From Streptomyces himalayensis subsp. himalayensis (GTDB lineage Bacteria > Actinomycetota > Actinomycetes > Streptomycetales > Streptomycetaceae): a stretch of 64,000 nt of DNA. The translations under genes and the position numbers were made by a program. The DNA lies in assembly GCF_013778455.1 (NCBI RefSeq), contig NZ_JACEHE010000017.1, positions 157,719-221,718 of the forward strand, written 5' to 3'. This document shows, piece by piece, positions 15,799 through 24,751 of the stretch. Below the pieces are notes generated by a model. The model saw only the letters and a list, made by a program, of their open reading frames with translations, did not search any database and was not told the DNA's origin. Positions within the stretch are counted from its first letter, which is position 1. Each line of letters begins with the position of its first letter.

Positions 15799-17553
15799 TC
15801 ACGCCTTCTTGAGGACCAGCTCCGTGTTGCGGTCGCCTGCCGTGCCGGACAGGGTGTCGCGCCTGCCCGGCGCGTTGAACGACAGTTCCCGGTACAGGGC
15901 CGCCAGGCCCGTCTGGGAGAGGTCGGCGAAGTCCGTGGCGTGCGGGGCCGCGGACTCGATCAGCGTGGTGAACAGCGAGATGGTGCCGTCGTTGTTGTCC
16001 ACCAGCTCGATCACTCGGGCCAGCTGCGGGAAGTCGATGTGGGAGGCCGTGGAGATCTCCCAGAAGGTGCCATGCGGGGTGATCTTGTTCTTGTGGCTGT
16101 GGCCGTTGACCCAGGCCAGGACGCCCCGGTGGCGGCCCAGGAGTGCGAGGACCTCGTCGCCGCCGTGCCGTGCCTCGCCCGCGCGCGCGGGGTCGCGGTT
16201 CAGATTGCGCATCGTCTTGCTGGTGTGGTGGCTGAAGACGATGACGTACTCGTCCTTGTGCGCCTTCAGAGTGCGTTCCAGCCACTTGAGCTGGGCCGTG
16301 CCGAGCGAACCCTCGTAGTGGCCGCCCGGGTCGGTCGTGTCCAGGCTGATGCCGAGCACGTCGTCGGCGATGCGGAAGGAGTAGTACTGGGTGACCGAGG
16401 CGAGGTTGGCGGCGGTGTAGCCGTGGCCGACCGGGCCGGGCCCGGTGTGGGCCGGGTCGAGGTGCGCCTTGAGGTACTCGGCCGGGGTGAAGGGCGCGCG
16501 GGACTCGTCCGGCGTGACCGAACGCATGCGCCGCGCCTCGCTCTTCAGTACCTCCTTGAAAACCGCGCCCTTGGGGTCGCCGCCCTGCTTGACGTTCTTC
16601 CACAGGGCCGCGCCCTGCGCCTCGGGCAGCGACATCAGCTTGCGCCCGCCCACGGCGAAGTCGGCGAAGAAGGAGTCGCCGGGCGCATAGCAGCCGCCCG
16701 GGAGCGAGTCGTGGTTGCCGACCGTCGAGTACCAGGGGAGGTTGAGGCCCGGGCTGCGCACCTCGCGGATGGCCGCCTCCAGGAACCCGTCGACGCGCGG
16801 GAACCCGAGCTGCTTGTCCGCGTCGCGCAGGGCGTCGTCCGGCTGCCAGTACAGCTTCAGGCCCGAGTTCTGCACACCCTCGTAGCGGCGGGGATCGCCG
16901 GTGTTGGGCGTGATGCGGCCGCCGCTCATGGTCTTCAGGAACCATTCGAGCTCGGAGCGTGCGTTGTTGTCGGTGTTGTCACCGGTCGTCATGACGAAGT
17001 GCAGCGGGGATCCGGTGGCGGGGGCGCCGCGCAGCGCGTTGACGCGTTCCACGAGGGAGATCGCACCGGCCACGGACAGCGCCTCCTGCGGCCGCCAGGC
17101 GCTGGCGGTCGACGCGCGCAGGTACTCGTAGCGCAGTGGATGCTGGACGTCGACCAGGTGCAGATCGGTGAACTGCACGAAAGCGGCGAGTGCCGTGCGC
17201 CGTTCGGTGCGGCCGGACCTGGGGGCGGCCAGATCGGACCGTACGACGCGCTCCCAGGCAGGGCCGTCGCCGAGCCGCCGGTAGCCGGACGCGCCGGAGC
17301 GCGGCGCGGCCACCGTGCTCAGCGTGGTGCCCGCCTCGTACGGGGCGAGCGGCGCGGGGGGCGCCTCCCGGGAGGACACGGACACCGCCGTCGGGACCGC
17401 CGCGGGGGCCGCCGCGGCCTCCGCGCTGCCGGGACGGAGCGCGTAGCCGATGCCCGCGGAGAGGGACACGGCTCCGGTGGCGGCGAGCAGCGTACGGCGG
17501 TTGACGGACGTGGCGGCGGCAGCGGCTGTGGCCACTGAGCGTATGCGCGACAT
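15799..17553 (-). CDS. Tat-exported metallophosphoesterase (TIGR03767-like)
   Basis: A 584-residue secreted calcineurin-type phosphoesterase. The N-terminus SVNRRTLLAATGAVSLSAG is a twin-arginine signal with an Ala-rich cleavage region. Metal-binding motifs appear in the expected order: FTDLHLVD, TTGDNTDN, VGNHDSL, FSHHTS and GHSHKN. The overall length and the Tat signal match the TIGR03767 group of actinobacterial exported metallophosphoesterases, whose substrates are not well defined. The ATG at 17553 opens directly into the signal peptide. It is convergent with the AbiEi-like gene and separated from the NUDIX gene by the tandem repeat region. Confidence 0.85.
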   Translation of the reverse strand: MSRIRSVATAAAAATSVNRRTLLAATGAVSLSAGIGYALRPGSAEAAAAPAAVPTAVSVSSREAPPAPLAPYEAGTTLSTVAAPRSGASGYRRLGDGPAWERVVRSDLAAPRSGRTERRTALAAFVQFTDLHLVDVQHPLRYEYLRASTASAWRPQEALSVAGAISLVERVNALRGAPATGSPLHFVMTTGDNTDNNARSELEWFLKTMSGGRITPNTGDPRRYEGVQNSGLKLYWQPDDALRDADKQLGFPRVDGFLEAAIREVRSPGLNLPWYSTVGNHDSLPGGCYAPGDSFFADFAVGGRKLMSLPEAQGAALWKNVKQGGDPKGAVFKEVLKSEARRMRSVTPDESRAPFTPAEYLKAHLDPAHTGPGPVGHGYTAANLASVTQYYSFRIADDVLGISLDTTDPGGHYEGSLGTAQLKWLERTLKAHKDEYVIVFSHHTSKTMRNLNRDPARAGEARHGGDEVLALLGRHRGVLAWVNGHSHKNKITPHGTFWEISTASHIDFPQLARVIELVDNNDGTISLFTTLIESAAPHATDFADLSQTGLAALYRELSFNAPGRRDTLSGTAGDRNTELVLKKA

Positions 17554-17899
17554 GGCGCGGTCTCCCCGAGTGCGAACGCGTCGGCAGTGGGCACGAGGAG
17601 TCAGGAGTGCGAAACTCCTCGTTTCCACTGGATCGTTGGCAGCGGGGATGACCTGCGCGTTAACTCGGCGGCAACGGGCAGCACCGATCGCCGGACGTGG
17701 ATCTTGGACTACCGTGCGTGACACGGAGCCCTCTCCGGCCGGAGAGGAGGCAGTCACTCCGCGTTCACTTTCCGGGGTACCGGAGCGGTTCAAGAGCGCC
17801 GAGCCGGTTCAAGAGCGCCGAGCCGGTTCAAGAGCGCTGAGCCGGTTCAAGAGCGCCGAGCCGGTTCAAGAGCGCCGAGCCGGCTCCCGAGCGCTTGAG
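17554..17899. other. Intergenic region carrying a tandem repeat
   Basis: This 346-base gap lies upstream of the metallophosphoesterase (minus strand) and downstream of the NUDIX gene. The part next to the phosphoesterase should hold its promoter. The other end is filled by the 19-bp tandem repeats. I see no gene here. Confidence 0.5.
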
Positions 17900-17900
17900 C
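17787..17900. repeat. Five 19-bp tandem repeats plus one degenerate copy
   Basis: The unit GGTTCAAGAGCGCCGAGCC is repeated head to tail at 17787, 17806, 17825 (one change), 17844 and 17863, with a decayed sixth copy at 17882-17900. The array abuts the NUDIX stop codon (17900-17902). There are no spacers, so it is not a CRISPR array. Confidence 0.9.
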
Positions 17901-18361
17901 TACGTGCGGCGCTCCGGCACCGCATGGCCGTCGGCCGGCCGTTCCCGCCACATCCGCAGTCCGATGTCGACGAGCTCGACCCGCTGCAACCGCTCGACCT
18001 CCTCCAGCGCGTGCCAGGCGGCCATGTCCGTGGAGCCGTTCTCCTCGTACCGCAGGGAGCCGCCGGTGATCTGGGCCTCGTAGACGATGCGCAGCCCGTG
18101 GAAGTCGGCGACCGCGCCGAGCCTGCGCGGATAGCGGCGCAGCACCGAGTGGACGCCGAGCAGCGCCGCCGGCTGAACCGCGTAGCCGGTCTCCTCGCCG
18201 ACCTCGCGGATCACGGTGTCGTAAGGGTCCTCGCCGTGGTCCATGCCCCCGCCCGGCAGCGTCCAGTGCCTGCTGCCGTCGCCCGCCACCCAGCGGGCGA
18301 GCAGCATCTGACCGTCCCTCACGCACACGGCGTAGGCCGCCACCCTCAGTTCCTTCTGCAT
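17900..18361 (-). CDS. NUDIX hydrolase
   Basis: A 153-residue NUDIX-fold pyrophosphohydrolase. The NUDIX box is complete: GGGMDHGEDPYDTVIREVGE followed by ETGYAV, matching G-x5-E-x7-R-E-U-x-E-E-x-G-U. Such enzymes cleave nucleoside diphosphates linked to other groups, either as housecleaning of oxidised nucleotides or in NDP-sugar metabolism; the substrate cannot be named. The ATG at 18361 gives the normal length. The C-terminus runs to the edge of the tandem repeat array, suggesting the array may have modified the gene's end. Confidence 0.9.
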   Translation of the reverse strand: MQKELRVAAYAVCVRDGQMLLARWVAGDGSRHWTLPGGGMDHGEDPYDTVIREVGEETGYAVQPAALLGVHSVLRRYPRRLGAVADFHGLRIVYEAQITGGSLRYEENGSTDMAAWHALEEVERLQRVELVDIGLRMWRERPADGHAVPERRT

Positions 18362-18626
18362 GCGCAGACGTTAGGCCGCGTCGGCTCACCGCACCTACCC
18401 GTCGGGCCCCCGGTCCGTTGCGTCGCCTACGCGCGTCACACGGCCCAAATCCCTCTATCGCCCGCCTTATCCCCCATGGCGTATGGCGGAAGTACGCCAC
18501 GGACCCAATCCGCCACAGGCAAAAACTCCACAAACAGTGGTCTCATACGTAAAGCTGAGCGGCCATCAGGCACCGAATTCCGGACTCACGTACGAGAGTC
18601 CCGGACCTTCACCCACAAGGATGCTG

Positions 18627-21600
18627 ATGACCTCCGACTCCCAGCGCGTACCCGCGTCCGGTGCGAGACGCGTGGCACGCGTCGTCGTGGCCGCGGGCCT
18701 GGTGGCCGCGCTCTCCGCGGCCGGGCCGCTACCCATGGCCTTCTCCGCGGACGCGGACCCGACGCCGGCACCGGCACCGGCACCGGCCGACTCGACCGTC
18801 AAGTCGGCCGACGACAAGCTCGGTTCGGCGGACGCCGAGCTCCTCGCCGAGGCCAAGGCCGAGGGCGACAAGAACGTCACCTTCATGGTGGCGACGACGC
18901 CCGGCAAGACCGAGCAGGTCGCCGAGCAGCTCGACGCCGTCGACGGCGGTCTGGTCGGCAAGACCATCGACAAGCTCGGCTATGTCCGCGCCACAGTTCC
19001 CACGGGCAAGGCGGACAAGGCCATTGCGGCCGCGCAGAAACTTTCCTCCGTCCAGGCGATCGACCTCAAGCAGGAGATCCCGCTGGACGACCCGACGCCG
19101 GCCGCCGACAAGGCCAAGGGCGCCGGTACCGCCGCCGAGGGCGCCTACGCCGCTCCCGGCAAGAACACCCCGGCCAAGAACCCGTACAACCCGTCCTTCG
19201 AGACGGGCTCGGTGGACTTCGTCCAGGACCACCCGACGTACGACGGCCGCGGCATCACCATCGGCATCCTCGACTCCGGTGTAGACCTGGGTCACCCGGC
19301 GCTGCAGAAGACGACCACCGGCGAGCGGAAGATCGTCGACTGGGTGACGGCGACGGACCCGGTCTCCGACGGTGACGGCACCTGGCGCCGTATGACCACC
19401 TCGGTGTCCGGTCCGAGCTTCACGATCACCACGGCGAGCCAGGGCACCGAGAAGTTCACCGCCCCCGCCGGCGGCTACAAGTTCAACTACTTCGCCGAGG
19501 CCGCCACCACCGGCGGCGACATGGCCGGCGACCTGAACCGCGACGGCGACACCACCGACGTCTGGGGCGTGCTGTACGACGCGGCCGCGGGCACCATGAC
19601 CGTCGACCTCGACGACGACCTGGACTTCACCGACGAGACGCCGATGAAGCCGTACAAGGACGGCTTCCAGATCGGCTACTTCGGCACCGACGACCCGTCC
19701 ACCGAGGTCGCCGAGCGCATCCCGTTCGTCGCCGAGATCCGCAAGGACGTCGTCTACAACGCGGCCGGCGACAAGGCCGACTACGTCAACATCGGTGTCA
19801 TCGAGGGCTCCCACGGCACCCACGTGGCCGGTATCACCGCCGCCAACAGCCTGTTCGGCGGGAAGATGAGCGGCCAGGCGCCCGGCGCCAAGCTGGTCTC
19901 GTCCCGTGCCTGCACCTGGTCCGGCGGCTGCACCAACATCGCGCTGACCGAGGGCATGGCCGACCTGGTCATCAACCGGGGCGTGGACATCGTCAACATG
20001 TCCATCGGCGGTCTGCCCGCGCTCAACGACGGCAACAACGCGCGCGCCCGCCTCTACACGCGCCTCATCGACGACTACGGCGTGCAGCTGGTCATCTCGG
20101 CCGGCAACTCCGGCCCGGGCACGAACACCATCGGCGACCCGTCGCTCGCCGACAAGGTGCTCTCCGTCGGCGCCACCGTCTCCAAGGAGACCTGGGCCGC
20201 CAACTACGGCTCGGTCGTGGAGAAGAAGTACGCCATGTTCCCCTTCTCCTCGCGCGGTCCGCGTGAGGACGGCGGCTTCGCCCCGACCATCTCCGCGCCG
20301 GGTGCCGCGATCAACACCGTCCAGACCTGGGTGGCGGGCCAGCCGGTCGCCGAGTCGGGCTACAGCCTTCCGGCCGGCTACGGCATGCTGCAGGGCACCT
20401 CGATGGCGTCCCCGCAGGCCGCCGGCGCCTCCGCGCTGCTGCTCTCCGCCGCCAAGGCGAAGGGCATCCACCTCACCCCGGCGAAGCTGCGCACCGCACT
20501 GACCAGCACCGCCGACCACATCACCGCGGTGCAGGCGTACGAGGAGGGCGCGGGCCTGGTCAACGTGCCCGACGCGTGGGAGGCCGTCGAGGAAGGCGCG
20601 ACCGCTCACGAGTACACGGTCAAGGCGCCCGTCGACACCAACATCGACGAGTTCCTCGCGGAGCCCGGCGTCGGCACCGGCGTCTACGACCGCGAGGGCG
20701 GCCTGAAGCTGGGTCAGAAGAAGGTCTACGAGGTCACGGTCACCCGTACCTCGGGTCCCGACCGGGCGGTGCGCCACGAGCTGGACCTGGCCAACAACTC
20801 GGGTGACACCTTCTCGATCGTCGGCCCGGACGAGATCAGCCTCGGTCTGAACAAGCCGGTCACCGTCAAGATCGCCGCGAAGTCGCGCTACTCGGGCGTC
20901 CGCAGCGCGATCCTGGAGGTCGATGACCCGAGCACCGAGGGGATCGACAAGCAGATCCTCAACACGGTCGTCGTGTCCAACGACCTGACGAGCGGCTCGT
21001 ACACCTTCGCCGCCTCCGGCTCGGTGCAGCGCAACAGCACCAAGTCGTACTTCGTGACGGTGCCCGAGGGCGCCACCTCCCTCGAGGTCGCGATCGGCGG
21101 GCTGGTGGGCAAGAGCCAGACCCGGTTCATCGCGATCCACCCGTACGGCGTTCCGGTCGACGTGACCTCCACGCCGAACTGCTACAACAACTACCTCGAC
21201 GGCAACGGCTGCCGCCCAGACCTGCGCTCGTACGCGAACCCGCAGCCGGGCGTCTGGGAGATCGAGGTCGAGTCGCGCCGTACGTCGCCGCTGCTCGACA
21301 ACCCGTACAAGCTCGACGTCACCGTGCTGGGCGCGGCCTTCGACCCGGCCGTGCAGACGATCCCGGAGGCCAAGGCCGGCACCCCGGCCGCCGTCTCCTG
21401 GAAGGTGACAAACGGCTTCGCGGCGATCGACGGGACGCTGAAGGGCGGCCCGCTCGGCTCCTCGAAGACCACGCGACCGACCATCGCCGAGCGCGAGACG
21501 CAGACCACCACGGTCGTCGTGCCCGAGGGCGCGGAGCGGCTCGACGTCGCCATCGGCAATGTGTCGGACGCGGCGGCGGACCTCGACCTGGTGGTGAAGG

Positions 21601-21959
21601 ACGCCTCCGGCGAGGAGGTCGGTTCGTCCGCCGACGGGGACTCGGAGGAGTCCGTGAGCCTCTCGAAGCCCGCCGCCGGCACGTACACCATCGAGGTGTA
21701 CGGCTACGGCATCCCGTCCGGCTCGACGGCGTACGACTACCTCGACGTCTTCTTCTCCTCCTCGCTCGGCGAGGTCAAGGTCGACGAGTCGAAGGCCGTG
21801 CAGCTCGGCCACGGCGCGTCGACGGACGTCACGGCCGAGGTCGTCGCGAACGCGGCGGCTCCTGAGGGACGCGAGTTCTTCGGCGAGGTGCAGCTGCTGA
21901 ACGGGCGCGGCACGGTCGCGGGCGTCGGCAGCGTGAAGATCGAGAAGGTCACGCCGTAA
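18627..21959 (+). CDS. Large secreted subtilisin-family (S8) serine protease
   Basis: About 1,110 residues with a signal peptide (basic start, then VVVAAGLVAALSAAGPLPMA), a propeptide, an S8 catalytic domain and a long C-terminal beta-rich region. The catalytic triad is Asp216 (GILDSGVD), His396 (GSHGTHVAG) and Ser592 (GTSMASPQAAG), with the oxyanion Asn494 in SAGNSGPG. The 180-residue distance from Asp to His is far longer than in simple subtilisins and includes an acidic DLNRDGDTTD segment. This large D-H insertion resembles tripeptidyl-peptidase-II-like subtilases. The ATG at 18627 is favoured because ACAAGG lies six bases upstream; an in-frame ATG is at 18621. Confidence 0.9.
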   Translation: MTSDSQRVPASGARRVARVVVAAGLVAALSAAGPLPMAFSADADPTPAPAPAPADSTVKSADDKLGSADAELLAEAKAEGDKNVTFMVATTPGKTEQVAEQLDAVDGGLVGKTIDKLGYVRATVPTGKADKAIAAAQKLSSVQAIDLKQEIPLDDPTPAADKAKGAGTAAEGAYAAPGKNTPAKNPYNPSFETGSVDFVQDHPTYDGRGITIGILDSGVDLGHPALQKTTTGERKIVDWVTATDPVSDGDGTWRRMTTSVSGPSFTITTASQGTEKFTAPAGGYKFNYFAEAATTGGDMAGDLNRDGDTTDVWGVLYDAAAGTMTVDLDDDLDFTDETPMKPYKDGFQIGYFGTDDPSTEVAERIPFVAEIRKDVVYNAAGDKADYVNIGVIEGSHGTHVAGITAANSLFGGKMSGQAPGAKLVSSRACTWSGGCTNIALTEGMADLVINRGVDIVNMSIGGLPALNDGNNARARLYTRLIDDYGVQLVISAGNSGPGTNTIGDPSLADKVLSVGATVSKETWAANYGSVVEKKYAMFPFSSRGPREDGGFAPTISAPGAAINTVQTWVAGQPVAESGYSLPAGYGMLQGTSMASPQAAGASALLLSAAKAKGIHLTPAKLRTALTSTADHITAVQAYEEGAGLVNVPDAWEAVEEGATAHEYTVKAPVDTNIDEFLAEPGVGTGVYDREGGLKLGQKKVYEVTVTRTSGPDRAVRHELDLANNSGDTFSIVGPDEISLGLNKPVTVKIAAKSRYSGVRSAILEVDDPSTEGIDKQILNTVVVSNDLTSGSYTFAASGSVQRNSTKSYFVTVPEGATSLEVAIGGLVGKSQTRFIAIHPYGVPVDVTSTPNCYNNYLDGNGCRPDLRSYANPQPGVWEIEVESRRTSPLLDNPYKLDVTVLGAAFDPAVQTIPEAKAGTPAAVSWKVTNGFAAIDGTLKGGPLGSSKTTRPTIAERETQTTTVVVPEGAERLDVAIGNVSDAAADLDLVVKDASGEEVGSSADGDSEESVSLSKPAAGTYTIEVYGYGIPSGSTAYDYLDVFFSSSLGEVKVDESKAVQLGHGASTDVTAEVVANAAAPEGREFFGEVQLLNGRGTVAGVGSVKIEKVTP

Positions 21960-21978
21960 CGGGTGACCCCTCGCAGGG

Positions 21979-22010
21979 AGGGGCGGGCGCTCTTGCGGGC
22001 GCCCGCCCCT
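21979..22010. terminator. Hairpin terminator after the S8 protease gene
   Basis: A perfect 12-bp GC-rich inverted repeat with an 8-base loop lies between the convergent protease and the membrane protein gene ending at 22077. Confidence 0.75.
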
Positions 22011-22076
22011 TCCGCTTCCCCCTTCCCCCGCGCCCCGCTGCCGGGTCCCCCGCCGGGCCCCCGCGCCCCCACCGGC

Positions 22077-22817
22077 TCAGTCGCCGCACTCCATGCCGCG
22101 GGCCTTGGGCAGCGCCTTCGTGATCCAGTCCCGCTCGTCGGCGACGTCCTTGCCCACGGACCAGATGTCCGGCGTCGCCTGGCCGAGCGGGATGCCGATC
22201 AGCACGTGGTCGCCCTGTTTCAGACGGGGATCCACGTCCACGTCCATCGGGAACGAGATCTGCTCCTTCCCGCTGCCCGGCTTGTAGTAGCGCTCCACGT
22301 CCAGGTGGATGAGGTCGAGCCGGGAGCCGGTGACGGGCTCGACGCGCTCCACGGTGCCCTCGACGATCAGACGGGCGCAGGCCACGTACCCCACGGCGGA
22401 CTGGCTCTGGCTCCCGGAACCTGCCTTGGCGTCACCGTTCTCCCCCTGCACCACGCCCTTGTCGGCAGCAGCGCTGTCGCTCGCCCCGCTCCCGGCCTGC
22501 GTCACCAGCCAGCCCCCACCGACGACCATGGCGGCGGCGGCCGTCACCGCCGCGACGCCGAGCGCCAGGGTGAAGCCGCGCCGGACGCGACCGGGCCGGA
22601 CCGCCACCGGGCGGCGCACGGGACGCGGCTCCGGAGGCCGAGCCAGCGCGTCCCCCACCGTCCGCAGCTGCTCCCTCAGCAGTGCGAGATCCGTCACAGC
22701 GGCGTCGTACTCCGCCATGAAGTCGGTGTCCCCCCGGATGTCGTCCGGTACGGGCGCGTCGGTGATCGCTAGCATCAGAGCGTCCTCGTACGACCCGTAC
22801 GCATTCTCCCCGGCCAC
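22077..22817 (-). CDS. Single-pass membrane protein coupled to the ECF sigma gene
   Basis: A 246-residue protein with a cytoplasmic N-terminal part of about 80 residues, one transmembrane helix (FTLALGVAAVTAAAAMVVGG) and an extracytoplasmic domain rich in beta-prone sequence. Its GTG start lies one base after the stop of the sigma factor gene, so the two are translationally coupled. This position and topology suggest it is the cognate anti-sigma factor. The N-terminal part lacks the HxxxCxxC zinc motif of ZAS anti-sigma factors, so the role is inferred from context. Confidence 0.7.
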   Translation of the reverse strand: MAGENAYGSYEDALMLAITDAPVPDDIRGDTDFMAEYDAAVTDLALLREQLRTVGDALARPPEPRPVRRPVAVRPGRVRRGFTLALGVAAVTAAAAMVVGGGWLVTQAGSGASDSAAADKGVVQGENGDAKAGSGSQSQSAVGYVACARLIVEGTVERVEPVTGSRLDLIHLDVERYYKPGSGKEQISFPMDVDVDPRLKQGDHVLIGIPLGQATPDIWSVGKDVADERDWITKALPKARGMECGD

Positions 22818-22818
22818 G

Positions 22819-23340
22819 TCACACCACCTCGTCCTCGTGCAGCCGTGCCCGCAGCGCCCGTACGGCCGTGTGCAGCCTGCTCTTGACCGTCCCCTCGGGG
22901 ATGCCGAGCTGCTCCGCTATTCCCCGTACCGGCAGATCCGCGTAGAAGCGCAGCACCACGACCTGACGCTGGTCGTCCGGCAGCGTGTCCAGGCCCTTGG
23001 CCACGGCGAGCGAGAGCACCCGGGTCTCCTCGACCACCGGGTGCTCCTGCCGCAGCGAGGCCAGCCGCTCGCCGAGCCGCTCCTGACGGCGGCGTGCCCG
23101 GTGCCAGTCCATGGCAAGGTTCGACGCGACGACCGCGGCCCACGCGGACACGTCGCGCGGCGCGTCCTGCCCCTTCGCGGCCCGTTCCAGCAGCCTGAGC
23201 CTGACCTGCTGCACACCGTCCGGCAGATCCGCGTACGGCACTCCCCCCAGTGCCAGCACGGCCCGCACCCGGTCCTCCTGGGCCGCGTCCAGCGGGTCCG
23301 CGTCACGGACTCTTCGGACTTTTCGCCGCAGCAATGCCAC
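22819..23340 (-). CDS. ECF-family RNA polymerase sigma factor
   Basis: A 173-residue extracytoplasmic-function sigma factor with only regions 2 and 4. Region 2 is seen in DVSAWAAVVASNLAMDWHRARRR and region 4 in LPDDQRQVVVLRFYADL followed by the helix-turn-helix GIAEQLGIPEGTVKSRLHTA. It directs RNA polymerase to a stress regulon, probably under control of the coupled membrane protein. The GTG at 23340 is the most upstream sensible start. It is divergent from asd. Confidence 0.92.
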   Translation of the reverse strand: MALLRRKVRRVRDADPLDAAQEDRVRAVLALGGVPYADLPDGVQQVRLRLLERAAKGQDAPRDVSAWAAVVASNLAMDWHRARRRQERLGERLASLRQEHPVVEETRVLSLAVAKGLDTLPDDQRQVVVLRFYADLPVRGIAEQLGIPEGTVKSRLHTAVRALRARLHEDEVV

Positions 23341-23514
23341 CCTCCCCTCCCCGCATTTCCCCTACGACGCCGGAGCGCCCCGAAACGTTCGCGCGACTCT
23401 CCCCGTCCGCGAACCGTCCGCCCCTCGGACAATGGATTGGAAAAGCGGCCGGGGGCATACGCATCATGGAGCCGCACCCGCAGCTCAGCCACACGCATGC
23501 AAGAAGGAGTCCTC

Positions 23515-24543
23515 GTGAGGGTCGGAATCGTCGGAGCCACCGGTCAGGTCGGCACAGTCATGCGCAGGATCCTCGCGGAGCGGGACTTCCCGGTGAGTGA
23601 ACTGCGCCTGTTCGCCTCGGCCCGGTCAGCCGGTTCGACGATCGACTGGAAGGGCAGCCCCGTGACGGTGGAGGACGCCTCCACCGCCGACTACACGGGC
23701 CTGGACATCGTCCTCTTCTCCGCGGGCGGCGCGACCTCGAAGGCGCTGGCCGAGAAGGTCGCCTCGCAGGGCGCGGTCGTGATCGACAACTCGTCGGCCT
23801 GGCGCAAGGACCCCGAGGTCCCGCTGGTGGTCTCCGAGGTGAACCCGCAGGCGATCGCGAACCGCCCCAAGGGCATCATCGCCAACCCGAACTGCACGAC
23901 GATGGCCGCGATGCCGGTTCTGCGTCCGCTGCACGAGGAGGCGGGCCTCGAGGCGCTCGTCGTCGCCACCTACCAGGCCGTCTCCGGCTCGGGCCTCGCG
24001 GGCGTCGCCGAGCTGCACGGCCAGGCGCAGAAGGTGATCGCCGACGCGGACAAGCTCACGCACGACGGCGAGGCCGTGGACTTCCCGGAGCCGGGCGTCT
24101 ACAAGCGCCCCATCGCCTTCAACGTTCTCCCCCTCGCGGGCTCCATCGTCGACGACGGCCTGAACGAGACCGACGAGGAGCAGAAGCTCCGCAACGAGTC
24201 CCGCAAGATCCTGGAGATCCCGGAGCTCAAGGTATCCGGCACCTGCGTGCGCGTCCCGGTCTTCTCCGGCCACTCCCTGCAGGTCAACGCCCGTTTCGCC
24301 CGCCCGATCAGCGTGGAGCGCGCCACGGAGCTGCTGTCCGACGCCCCCGGCGTCGAGCTCTCGGAGATCCCGACCCCGCTGCAGGCCGCGGGCAAGGACC
24401 CGTCGTACGTGGGCCGCATCCGCGTCGACGAGACCGTCGAGAACGGCCTCGCGCTGTTCGTCTCCAACGACAACCTCCGCAAGGGCGCGGCGCTGAACGC
24501 GGTGCAGATCGCGGAGCTGGTGGCGGCGGAGCTCGGCCGCTAG
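23515..24543 (+). CDS. asd: Aspartate-semialdehyde dehydrogenase
   Basis: A 342-residue NADP-dependent enzyme that reduces aspartyl phosphate to aspartate semialdehyde on the way to lysine, diaminopimelate, threonine and methionine. The nucleotide loop VGATGQVGTVM is at the N-terminus, the catalytic Cys127 is in NPNCTTM and the catalytic His is in VFSGHSLQV. The GTG at 23515 is chosen because AAGGAG lies 5 bases upstream; an in-frame ATG at 23497 would include that ribosome site within the gene. No aspartokinase gene is adjacent in this window. Confidence 0.95.
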   Translation: MRVGIVGATGQVGTVMRRILAERDFPVSELRLFASARSAGSTIDWKGSPVTVEDASTADYTGLDIVLFSAGGATSKALAEKVASQGAVVIDNSSAWRKDPEVPLVVSEVNPQAIANRPKGIIANPNCTTMAAMPVLRPLHEEAGLEALVVATYQAVSGSGLAGVAELHGQAQKVIADADKLTHDGEAVDFPEPGVYKRPIAFNVLPLAGSIVDDGLNETDEEQKLRNESRKILEIPELKVSGTCVRVPVFSGHSLQVNARFARPISVERATELLSDAPGVELSEIPTPLQAAGKDPSYVGRIRVDETVENGLALFVSNDNLRKGAALNAVQIAELVAAELGR

Positions 24544-24558
24544 TCGTACGCGGTGAAG

Positions 24559-24586
24559 GGGGCGGCCACCGACCGGTGGCCGCCCC
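24559..24586. terminator. Hairpin terminator between asd and the 54-residue gene
   Basis: A perfect 12-bp inverted repeat with a 4-base loop fills the gap between the convergent genes and touches the stop codon of the small gene. Confidence 0.8.
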
Positions 24587-24751
24587 TCAGTCATCGTCCC
24601 CACAGATCAGAGCGGTGGTCTCGGCGCGCATCCGCGCACGCGCCTGCTCGGCCTCGGGAGAGTTGAGCCACGGATGGCGCTCCATGGCTTCTGCACGTAC
24701 CTCGCGCCATGAACGCCCCGGCACCTGACCCTCGACCTCGTTTTCGCCCAT
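24587..24751 (-). CDS. 54-residue acidic protein coupled to Uma2 gene
   Basis: A small 54-residue gene whose ATG overlaps the stop of the Uma2 gene (TGATG), so the two are translationally coupled. It reads as charged helices (WREVRAEAMERHPWLN, then EAEQARARMRAETTALICGD) with no signal peptide or membrane segment. I do not recognise a family. The coupling suggests a partner or regulator of the Uma2 protein; an antitoxin-like role is only a guess. Confidence 0.55.
   Translation of the reverse strand: MGENEVEGQVPGRSWREVRAEAMERHPWLNSPEAEQARARMRAETTALICGDDD

Noticed and set aside
17787..17900. Possible CRISPR array
   Set aside because: The 19-bp units are directly adjacent without spacers and no cas gene is nearby, so this is a plain tandem repeat.
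18729..21812. Very long frame antisense to the S8 protease
   Set aside because: High-GC codon bias opens the opposite strand; its product is a low-complexity Asp/Arg/Val-rich sequence. The sense strand has a complete catalytic triad.
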